Below are positions 6,005 to 12,008 of a stretch of DNA of 12,008 nt, in pieces (within the stretch, counting starts at the first letter, position 1; each line of letters starts with the position of its first letter). Position numbers and translations under genes: made by a program. This stretch comes from JBHEKP01 sp041859375 (GTDB taxonomy: Bacteria; Hydrogenedentota; Hydrogenedentia; Hydrogenedentales; CAITNO01): NCBI GenBank assembly GCA_041859375.1, contig JBHEKP010000184.1, forward strand, positions 1 through 12,008. Reading direction: 5' to 3'. The notes under the pieces were generated by a model, which ran no database searches, was not told the DNA's origin, and saw only the letters and a list, made by a program, of their open reading frames with translations.

Positions 6005-6394
6005 GTGGAGCCGCTTTTCCTCAGCCTGGCCGAGGTGCTGGAAATCCACCAGGACCAAATCACCCGTTATGGGGGAGAACCGGGACTGCGTGATTTGGAA
6101 CTGCTCAAATCCGCACTGGGCGCGCCCATGGCAACGTTCGGGGGGGAATTGCTCCATGCCGGTCTGCACGAAATTGCCGCCGCCTACCTCTTTCACATCA
6201 CCCGCAACCATCCCTTTGTTGACGGCAACAAGCTGACAGGCGCCGCCGCCGCGCTGGTGTTTTTGCTGTTAAACGGTCTTGAAGTGCGCGCCGGGACCAA
6301 CGCGTTGGCGGAGATGGTGCTTTCCGTGGCATGCGGCAGGCTCAACAAGCCGGAGATCGCCCTCTTCTTCCGCAACCACACCCGGCCGGTCTGA
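6005..6394 (+). CDS. doc: Doc-type (Fic-fold) toxin with altered signature motif
   Basis: A 129-residue protein of usual Doc length. The early block YGGEPGLRDLELLKSAL (22-38) and LHEIAAAYLFHI (54-65) are typical of death-on-curing toxins. The signature is H69-P-F-V-D-G-N75-K76-L77-T-G79, followed by the LVFLLLNG helix (84-91). Doc phosphorylates elongation factor EF-Tu and stops translation. The catalytic His, Asp73, Asn75 and Lys76 are present, but the normally conserved Arg after NK is Leu (codon CTG at 6233-6235, one base from CGG). This could weaken or abolish nucleotide binding. Translation starts at GTG 6005, 3 nt after the antitoxin stop, with GGAATAGG as a modest binding site. The frame is otherwise intact, so it is not an obvious pseudogene. 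Confidence 0.88.
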   Translation: MEPLFLSLAEVLEIHQDQITRYGGEPGLRDLELLKSALGAPMATFGGELLHAGLHEIAAAYLFHITRNHPFVDGNKLTGAAAALVFLLLNGLEVRAGTNALAEMVLSVACGRLNKPEIALFFRNHTRPV

Positions 6395-6410
6395 TCCGTC
6401 TTCCCGCTTG

Positions 6411-6441
6411 TTGACGCTTCCACCGTCCGCTGGGCTATCAT
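6411..6441 (+). promoter_or_regulatory. Candidate promoter of the DUF1080-like/apiosidase-like gene pair
   Basis: TTGACG (6411-6416) and TATCAT (6436-6441) each match 5 of 6 consensus bases but the spacer is 19 bp, longer than ideal. Transcription would begin near 6449, leaving a leader with AAGGG (6471-6475) 7 nt before the ATG. It lies in the only 88-bp gap between the toxin gene and this pair. Confidence 0.4.
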
Positions 6442-6482
6442 TAAAGCCGGTCACAAAAGCTCTAAAATGAAAGGGAAACAAG

Positions 6483-7148
6483 ATGTTTCAGTCTTTGATG
6501 GTGTTTGCGGTGGTGTTGTCCGCGGCGGCGGCCCCGGCCGAACCCGCGAAGGAACTCAACGGCATGCCACTGGTCTTCTCCGAAGACTTTGAAAAGGGCG
6601 CGGACCGCTGGGCACCCACCGACGAAAAGGCGTGGCGCGTCGAGGACGACAAGGGAAACAAGGCCTACAGCCTCTTCGGTGAAAGCAAATACGAGCCGCC
6701 TGTGCGCTCCCCCAAAAACATCTCCTGGGTGAAGGACCTCAAGGTGACGGACTTTGTCATCGAGGCGCGCGTAAGGCAGACCGGCCGCGAATACGGCCAC
6801 CGTGACTTCTGCGTCTTTTTCGGAAAACAGGACGCCACCCACTTCTACTACGTCCACATGGCCACAAAGTCGGACGAGCACGCCAACTCCATCTTCCTCG
6901 TGAACGGCGCGCCCCGCGTGTCCATCGCGAAGGAGCGCACCGGCGGCACCGCCTGGGACAACGAATATCACACGGTGCGCGTGGTGCGGAACACGGAAAC
7001 CGGCCTGATTCAGGTGTTCCGCGACGACATGACAAAACCCATCATGACCGCCGAGGACAAGACCTTCACCGAAGGCGAAATCGGCTTCGGCTCCTTTGAC
7101 GACACCGGCATGGTGGACGACGTGCGCGTGTGGGGGAAACGCCCCTGA
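6483..7148 (+). CDS. Secreted DUF1080-like concanavalin-fold protein (possible 3-keto-glycoside hydrolase type)
   Basis: A 221-residue protein with a signal peptide (1 to about 19, hydrophobic core then AAAAPA). The mature part reads as a jelly-roll beta sandwich of the laminin-G/glucanase superfamily: LVFSEDFEKGADRW (30-43), a middle WRVEDDKGNKAYSL, FVIEARVRQTGREYGHRDFCVFFG (91-114), YHTVRVVRN (162-170) and the closing EGEIGFGSFDDTGMVDDVRVW (198-217). This plan matches the DUF1080 group, some of which cleave 3-keto-glycosides; others are only binding modules. The relation is by pattern and not certain. AAGGG at 6471-6475 supports the start. The apiosidase-like gene follows after 13 nt in the same direction, so they probably form an operon, the present protein perhaps supplying binding or cleavage of the same glycan. 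Confidence 0.7.
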   Translation: MFQSLMVFAVVLSAAAAPAEPAKELNGMPLVFSEDFEKGADRWAPTDEKAWRVEDDKGNKAYSLFGESKYEPPVRSPKNISWVKDLKVTDFVIEARVRQTGREYGHRDFCVFFGKQDATHFYYVHMATKSDEHANSIFLVNGAPRVSIAKERTGGTAWDNEYHTVRVVRNTETGLIQVFRDDMTKPIMTAEDKTFTEGEIGFGSFDDTGMVDDVRVWGKRP

Positions 7149-7161
7149 CAAGCGCCCACAC

Positions 7162-8604
7162 ATGAAAATCCGTCCGGGGAAACATGCCATGGGGATTCTC
7201 ACCGGCCTTGCCGCCGCCCTGCTGGCCACGGCCTGCTCCTGTCCCTGCGGCGCGCAAATAAGCGCCAGTCCGGACGGGCACTATGTGGCGCACAAGGGGC
7301 GCGTCCTGATGCTCATCGGGGACAGCGGCACCCAGTGCGTCACCCAGAACACCAACCTGGATTACCGGGCGTGGATTGACGACTGCGCCGCGCGCGGCAT
7401 CCCCATGGTGCATGTCTGGTCCTTCATGGCGCCGCGCCAGAAACAGGACGGCAGCCTGTTGGAAAAACGCTGGGGATACGTCTACCCCGGTGTGACCCCC
7501 TGGGCGCGGCGTGACGGAGGCCCCCCGGCGGCGGACCAACTGCCCTGCTGGGATTTGCGGCGTTTTGACGACGGTTGCGACGATGATCTGGACCGGTACT
7601 GGCCGAGGATGCGGGACCTGTGCCGGTATGCGCGGGGGAAGGGACTGGTTGTAGGGATAACCGTGTTCACCGGCTGGGCCAAATACCCGGAGAACTGGGA
7701 CTTCCACCCCCTGAACCGGCAAAACGGCGGGCATCTCGGCAAGGTCTCGGAGGCCGTGCTGATCGACTCGCCCGGCTCCGAGGTTTGGCGGGAAAACTGG
7801 TCCGACGACTGGTCCGGCCCGCGAAAAACCCAATGGGTCTGGGAACGTTTCTCCCATGAACTGCTCGAACAATTAAACCCCTTTGGAAACGTGTTTTTTG
7901 TCTTCCTGGACGAGCACTCCTACGACGAGGGGAACATGGGCGATCACTTCCGCGACTTTTTCAAAAAACGCGGCGCGCTCTGGATGGACTGGGAAAACCG
8001 GCGCGACGGCGTGGACTTCGTCTACAGCGACACCCTTCACCACGCCGACACAAACAGGCAGGCCATGGAGGGGTTCATGGGCCGGCCCGCGCGGCCCCAC
8101 TTCCTGCTGGAGGGGGAACCCTACCAGGGGCCCGAAGTCCGCACAAGCATCTGGACCTTTTCCATGGGCGGCGGGCACTTCACCTTTCACGCGGACGAGG
8201 GAATGGAGATCCCGCAGCGGGGAATCATGGGGTACGACCCCCATGTGGCGGGGGGCGACAGGAACATGGGGATCAGGGACTGGCTAGGCCATGCCGCCCG
8301 ATTCTTCAACAGGGAGCTCCGGAACCTCGACCGCATGGCCCCGCACAACGAGCTGACAGACGGCAACACCTGCTGCCTCGCCTGTCCGGGCGTTGAGTAT
8401 GCGGTCTATTCAAAAAGGGACGCCCCCGCCGGATTCAGGATTAATCTGGCCGGGGCGGCCGGCACACTGTTCACCGCCCGCTTTTACGATCCCGCGACGG
8501 GAACCTTCTCGGAATCTTTTGATGTCGCGGGCGGCGGGGAAACAGAATTCACAAAGCCGGGGACGGAGGATTGGGTTCTCCATCTGCTGGCCGATTCCCG
8601 GTAG
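7162..8604 (+). CDS. Exported apiosidase-like (DUF4038) glycoside hydrolase with C-terminal beta domain
   Basis: The product is 480 residues. A signal peptide (MKIRPGKH, hydrophobic core 10-24) ends near C25 (LATAC) or AQ; it could be a lipoprotein, though the lipobox is atypical. The domain start HYVAHKGRVLMLIGDSGTQC (40-59) followed by YRAWIDDCAARGIPMVHVW is the opening of DUF4038/apiosidase-like TIM barrels. Candidate catalytic acids are D250/E251 in FVFLDEHSY (strand 4) and E317/E319 in FLLEGEPYQG (late strand). From about 405 a beta domain (YAVYSKRD, ARFYDPATGTFS, TEDWVLHLL) resembles the putative collagen-binding domain that often follows DUF4038. Members act on plant-type side-chain sugars; the substrate here is unknown. 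The ATG at 7162 keeps the basic n-region; ATG 7189 has a better GGGGA site but no charged n-region. It ends 17 bp from the convergent GH98-like gene. Confidence 0.75.
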   Translation: MKIRPGKHAMGILTGLAAALLATACSCPCGAQISASPDGHYVAHKGRVLMLIGDSGTQCVTQNTNLDYRAWIDDCAARGIPMVHVWSFMAPRQKQDGSLLEKRWGYVYPGVTPWARRDGGPPAADQLPCWDLRRFDDGCDDDLDRYWPRMRDLCRYARGKGLVVGITVFTGWAKYPENWDFHPLNRQNGGHLGKVSEAVLIDSPGSEVWRENWSDDWSGPRKTQWVWERFSHELLEQLNPFGNVFFVFLDEHSYDEGNMGDHFRDFFKKRGALWMDWENRRDGVDFVYSDTLHHADTNRQAMEGFMGRPARPHFLLEGEPYQGPEVRTSIWTFSMGGGHFTFHADEGMEIPQRGIMGYDPHVAGGDRNMGIRDWLGHAARFFNRELRNLDRMAPHNELTDGNTCCLACPGVEYAVYSKRDAPAGFRINLAGAAGTLFTARFYDPATGTFSESFDVAGGGETEFTKPGTEDWVLHLLADSR

Positions 8605-8621
8605 CGGTCTCCTCTCCGCAC
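8605..8621. other. 17-bp convergent junction without terminator
   Basis: The stops of the apiosidase-like (plus) and GH98-like (minus) genes are separated by only 17 bp, with no hairpin or T tract. Transcripts from both sides must run into the opposite gene unless termination is factor-dependent. Confidence 0.8.
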
Positions 8622-10931
8622 CTATTCGTCCAGGCCCGGAACCAGTTTTTCCTTCCTGTCCATCGGCCTGTCGTTCCAGAGAATCTCCTCCAGATTGGGC
8701 AGCGCGGGCTCCGTCCGCACAATGCGCCACACACTGTCACGCCGCTCCCAGGTGAGGGTCACCTCCGCGCCCTTGTGGCGCGGTATCCGCACAATCCCGT
8801 CATAGCCGAAAGGCTGATCGTCGCGCCGCACCGCCGTGCAAAAGAAGAGCATCTTCACGGTGACCTGTCCGGACGACGCATGTTCCGCAAAATCCCAGTG
8901 GCGGATTTGCCGGAGCAGGAAGGTCTTGTTGTTCCGCCTAAACCACCATTTCCAGGCACGGCCCGCATATTCCCGGTGGAAACCGTTTGCGTCCTCATAC
9001 TCCGGATCGTAAAAATCAGTCACCGTCCGCCAGTCCATGGCCTCGTAGGCCGTCTTGAAGGCGTCAATGCGGGCGACTATTTCGTCGGCAACCACCTTCC
9101 CATCCCCGGGAACACCGTCAAAGGTGGGATAAACCACCTGGCTGGCGGGGCGGGTGTCCTCCGCTTTCACCACCGGCGTCACTTCCACCTTCCCCCCGCC
9201 GTCAAGACGGGCCTGCTCTGCAGGCTCGCTGACCGTTCCGCTGAAGACAAGGCAGTCCAGATAATTGACCGTGCCGGAAACGCTTTCTGTTGTCGTTGTC
9301 TCCGCCGTGACGGTATAGAACCCCGGACGGGATGTCACTTCCGTGAAACGCGGCTCCGTGGTTTCGGCGACGGGCTGTGGCCGCGCCTGCGGGTCGTCCC
9401 CGCGCAGAATGAAATACCGCCTTGCGCCGGGGTCGGCCGGCCATTCAAGGCGCAGCCCCCCTGCCGCCACCGCCGCCGTCATGCCCCGCACCGGCTTTGG
9501 CAGCGCAAGTGCATAAGACTGGCGCTCGTACAGGTTTTCATGGGTGTGCATGACATAACTGTGGCCGTTGATGGAACAGGTCCACGCGGATCCGGGCGGA
9601 GCCGTTTCGGGATAGTGCTGCTTCAGCAGCGCCTCCCATTCCTCCACGGAGGCGCACTGGCCGGGCCGGGCCACGCACGGGAACCGGTCCAGCACCGCCT
9701 GCGGCGTGCGCGGGGGCAGGATCGGAATAAACCAGTTCCCCTTGTTCGGGACCAGTTCGAATTCGAGCATCGGCTCCCACACGCCGTAGGCGGCCCGGGC
9801 AAGCAGGCCGTCGTCGGAAATCCAGTCCAGATCGCGCAGGTTGCGGTGGAAGTCGTTGATGTTCCGCGCCTCCACAGCCTGATAGGCCACCTTGGTCTTT
9901 TTGAACACCTCCTCCCGATCCGGGACAAGCTTCCCGTGGACCACCTCGCGCAGCGCCGGCAGGATCACTTCCGTCCAGCAGCGGCTGTTGTCATAGTCGA
10001 AGAGATCCCACCACGGCTCAAAGCTGTACACCGTCGCGCCCATGGCCGCGCCCTGGAGAATCATGGGCCGGTACAGCCCGGGGGGCATTTCCAGCGGATG
10101 CAGGTGGTCACCGAACACGCCCGGACCGTTCATGAAGCTGCTTTCATACCACCACGACTGCGGCTCAACGCCCCAGTGCGCCGCATACCCCCCCAGCCAA
10201 AGCCCCCACACCGTGGTCTGGCGGGGCAGATGCCGGGGCTCGATGTGCTCGTTCACCACAATGACATTTTCGGCGTTTTCGCGCATCGCATCCAGCAGGG
10301 GCCTGTTCAGCGCGTCCGCGCTGACATGCAGCCACTTCAGCCCCTGGAGCACAAGCACGACATGCCTGCCGCCCCGCGCCGCCATCCGGATGATGTCCGC
10401 CGTGTACCGCGTGTGCGGCGGAACCGCGTAGCGCTCCACGTTGAACTCGTCGTAGTGGGCGAAATGCAGCTCGGAAAGGACCACGCTCCGGATGCAGGAG
10501 AATTCCCCCAGCAGCCGCTCCGCATGGTCCGGATCAAAGACATACTCGTCCTGCGGGTCGGCAATCTGCACGCACACCGCCACCCCCTCCCGCTGCGGCT
10601 CCCGGAGCACCCGCCGGAACAGCTCAAGCCGCAGGTCATGATCGCGCACCCGCAGTTCCACCTGGAGCTGGCAGAGGGGGCGCATGTCCTCCGGCAGGAG
10701 ATTCCACAGGCGCACCACCTCCATGCCGTGCCTGTCCGCCTCGGCAAACTTGTCGGCATCCGGCGGCCCCTCGTCCGTGTCGCCGAAGGCGGCCGTCGTT
10801 TGAAGGATGATCAGCGGGTGTTCCGGCGATATGCTGGTGGCCGGGGCGACCGCCGCCCCGGTCCCCGAAAACAACGCCGCCATCATCAACACCGCCGCAA
10901 TGCCCGCGCCGTGCCGTGCCATGTGTTTCAT
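8622..10931 (-). CDS. GH98-like exported protein with C-terminal NTF2-like domain
   Basis: The product is 769 residues with a signal peptide (1 to about 30). Residues about 37-350 resemble the GH98 catalytic barrel: HPLIILQTTAAFG (38-50), LPEDMRPLCQLQVELR, the VVLSELHF strand with E154, VWGLWLGGYAAHWGVEPQSWWY (241-262), GATVYSFEPWWDLF (298-311, E305) and LVPDREEVFKKTKVAY. GH98 enzymes are endo-beta-galactosidases or xylanases that invert. A fibronectin-III-like stretch (about 478-545) and a linker lead to an NTF2/SnoaL-like fold (about 612-742, DAFKTAYEAMDWRTVTDFYD to WRIVRTEP). The motif reads YAAHWG where I recall an Asp (YADNWG) in GH98, so activity may be changed. The start ATG 10931 has GGGAC close upstream; ATG 10922 is an alternative. 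It follows the esterase-like gene after 9 nt, so the two form an operon. Confidence 0.75.
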   Translation of the reverse strand: MKHMARHGAGIAAVLMMAALFSGTGAAVAPATSISPEHPLIILQTTAAFGDTDEGPPDADKFAEADRHGMEVVRLWNLLPEDMRPLCQLQVELRVRDHDLRLELFRRVLREPQREGVAVCVQIADPQDEYVFDPDHAERLLGEFSCIRSVVLSELHFAHYDEFNVERYAVPPHTRYTADIIRMAARGGRHVVLVLQGLKWLHVSADALNRPLLDAMRENAENVIVVNEHIEPRHLPRQTTVWGLWLGGYAAHWGVEPQSWWYESSFMNGPGVFGDHLHPLEMPPGLYRPMILQGAAMGATVYSFEPWWDLFDYDNSRCWTEVILPALREVVHGKLVPDREEVFKKTKVAYQAVEARNINDFHRNLRDLDWISDDGLLARAAYGVWEPMLEFELVPNKGNWFIPILPPRTPQAVLDRFPCVARPGQCASVEEWEALLKQHYPETAPPGSAWTCSINGHSYVMHTHENLYERQSYALALPKPVRGMTAAVAAGGLRLEWPADPGARRYFILRGDDPQARPQPVAETTEPRFTEVTSRPGFYTVTAETTTTESVSGTVNYLDCLVFSGTVSEPAEQARLDGGGKVEVTPVVKAEDTRPASQVVYPTFDGVPGDGKVVADEIVARIDAFKTAYEAMDWRTVTDFYDPEYEDANGFHREYAGRAWKWWFRRNNKTFLLRQIRHWDFAEHASSGQVTVKMLFFCTAVRRDDQPFGYDGIVRIPRHKGAEVTLTWERRDSVWRIVRTEPALPNLEEILWNDRPMDRKEKLVPGLDE

Positions 10932-10940
10932 CCGTCCCGT

Positions 10941-12008
10941 TTACTCCCCGGCGTTCGCGCTGTTCCCGATGGTCAGTTTCTCCCCGAGCACCCCGGCCAA
11001 ATCCGGCAGGTCATACATCTTCAGCGCGCCTTGCACGGCGTTGACAAGCTGGTTCATTGCGGGTTTGGCGCGGACCGCGTCCGACCACGATGTGACCATC
11101 CCGGAAACCTTGACCGATGTGAAAAAATGCGGCTCCATCACCGCCGCGTGCAGCGCGGGCACCCCCGTGTTGCCATAGGCCTCCAGGCGCACGGAAAGAC
11201 ACTTGTCTTTCAGATGCTTCGCGCACACAAGGATGTCCTCCGCGCGCATGCCCGCATAAGACCGCCCCAGTGCATAGGCGCGGAAATAGTCCTCCCATTC
11301 CCCGCCGGATCCCTCATATTCCTTTGTCTGCATGCCTGGTTCCGTCTCGCCCGTGCCGCGCAGGTCAACAGCCAGCACGGTAATCCCCTCCTTCAACAGC
11401 GTGTCCACCGGTCCCCCGGGGCGCGCCGCGTCCTCCTTCCCCTTTTCCGCCACCACCAGCGCCGCCTCCCCGGGCTTTGCATTGGCCGGGGTGAACAGCA
11501 GCGCCGGAAGCAGCACGCCCGGTTCCGGCGTAAACACAAGTTTTTCCACCATGCGCCCGTCAATCGTTGCCTCCCCGGCGCTCTTCACCTCCGCCTTCGG
11601 CAGTTTCTCAAGGGACCGTATGCCCGCAAGCCACCGCACCTCGCCGAGCATCTGTGCCGTCTCCCGCGACGCCCACAGCGCGCGGCGCTGTTCCGCAAGC
11701 TCCCGCTCCATGTCCGCGTTGATGTCATAGGCTGAACGCGCCCCCTCCAGCAGCATGACCTGCCCGCGCGGCGTGCACCACAGTTCCTCCTCCGGTATCA
11801 GTTTTAATTCCGGCTCCACAATGGCCTGGTCCTTTCCAAGCAGCCACCGGGACATCCACCGCGCCACACCCTCGCGGGGGATCTTGTTGAAGTTGTGCTT
11901 CTCGTCATTTTCCAGGAGATCCATCCGCTCCGGAAAGCCCATGCGGGTGTAGAGCCGCTTGGCGAGGCGGAAAGTCTCCCAGGTGGCGTTGATGTCGAAA
12001 AAGTCCCT
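10941..12008 (-). CDS. Tandem alpha/beta hydrolase, acetyl-xylan-esterase-like (5' part beyond window)
   Basis: The frame is open from the right edge to TAA at 10941-10943 (355 codons visible), so the N-terminus lies beyond 12008; an ATG at 11942 is internal. The visible start (DFFDINATWETFRLAKRLY, then GFPERMDLLENDEKHNF) is the end of an alpha/beta hydrolase, with visible His38 as the catalytic His and RWMSRWLLG closing the domain. A link containing EEELWCTPRGQVMLL is typical of the two-domain acetyl-xylan-esterase-like family common in Planctomycetota and Verrucomicrobiota. A second alpha/beta domain follows (LLPALLFTP, VDLRGTGET at visible 214-222, YGNTGVPALHAA). Its nucleophile elbow reads GNTGV, with no Ser, so this domain is probably inactive and structural. 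Likely role: deacetylation of hemicellulose-like glycan. It is upstream of the GH98-like gene with a 9-nt gap. Confidence 0.82.
   Translation of the reverse strand, partial: RDFFDINATWETFRLAKRLYTRMGFPERMDLLENDEKHNFNKIPREGVARWMSRWLLGKDQAIVEPELKLIPEEELWCTPRGQVMLLEGARSAYDINADMERELAEQRRALWASRETAQMLGEVRWLAGIRSLEKLPKAEVKSAGEATIDGRMVEKLVFTPEPGVLLPALLFTPANAKPGEAALVVAEKGKEDAARPGGPVDTLLKEGITVLAVDLRGTGETEPGMQTKEYEGSGGEWEDYFRAYALGRSYAGMRAEDILVCAKHLKDKCLSVRLEAYGNTGVPALHAAVMEPHFFTSVKVSGMVTSWSDAVRAKPAMNQLVNAVQGALKMYDLPDLAGVLGEKLTIGNSANAGE

Noticed and set aside
6382..6389. CCGGCCGG palindrome at the end of the doc gene as a terminator
   Set aside because: It is within the coding sequence, only 8 bp, has no loop and no T tract.
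7096..7161. Upstream ATG extending the apiosidase-like protein by 22 residues
   Set aside because: It overlaps the end of the DUF1080-like gene, would bury the signal peptide, and has no matching ribosome binding site.
8571..11735. A 1054-codon open frame on the plus strand across two minus-strand genes
   Set aside because: It is antisense to the GH98-like and esterase-like genes, is rich in His, Arg and Pro with no domain pattern, and crosses the junction between them. It arises from the GC-rich codon use of the real genes.
1..12008. CRISPR arrays, insertion sequences, tRNA or rRNA genes
   Set aside because: No regularly spaced repeats, transposase motifs, terminal inverted repeats or RNA gene signatures were seen on reading either strand.

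Overview
The window is about 12 kb of GC-rich bacterial DNA, nearly fully coding. It is dominated by exported enzymes for glycan and carbohydrate-ester turnover. Twin-arginine-exported Gfo/Idh/MocA oxidoreductases, exported FAD oxidoreductases of the FAD_oxidored type, DUF1080-like proteins, apiosidase-like (DUF4038) hydrolases, GH98-like enzymes and tandem-domain acetyl-xylan-esterase-like hydrolases occurring together suggests a free-living polysaccharide degrader of the Planctomycetota/Verrucomicrobiota/Lentisphaerota or Hydrogenedentota type. This is inferred from gene repertoire only; no rRNA, tRNA or marker gene is present.

Layout. 1-141: the 3' end of an unidentified plus-strand gene. 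274-1705: a Tat-exported beta-lactamase-fold serine hydrolase followed after 1 nt by a small two-helix membrane protein. 1752-2380 (minus): a vapBC-type toxin-antitoxin module with its own promoter built around a 14-bp palindrome. 2470-3876 (minus) and 4053-5705 (plus): a divergent pair, a Tat-exported NAD(P)-type Gfo/Idh/MocA oxidoreductase and an exported FAD oxidoreductase, sharing a 176-bp control region with a perfect 17-nt palindrome. 5774-6394: a second toxin-antitoxin module, an AbrB-fold antitoxin plus a Doc/Fic toxin whose signature motif has Leu in place of the usual Arg. 6483-8604: a secreted DUF1080-like beta-sandwich protein and an apiosidase-like TIM-barrel hydrolase. 8622 to the window end (minus, convergent with the previous pair, 17 bp between stops): a GH98-like protein with an NTF2-like tail, preceded by a tandem alpha/beta hydrolase (acetyl xylan esterase-like) that runs off the right edge.

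How they may work together (inference): the two hydrolase clusters and the esterase would de-esterify and cleave a complex plant or algal type glycan outside the cytoplasm. The two exported oxidoreductases could oxidise the sugars, and a DUF1080-like protein is the type of partner seen in 3-keto-glycoside cleavage pathways. The two toxin-antitoxin modules bracket the redox pair and may stabilise this accessory region. The most notable points are the altered Doc motif, the paired AbrB-antitoxin modules around the redox genes, the GH98/NTF2 fusion with an apparently changed active site, and the palindromes sitting on recognisable promoters.
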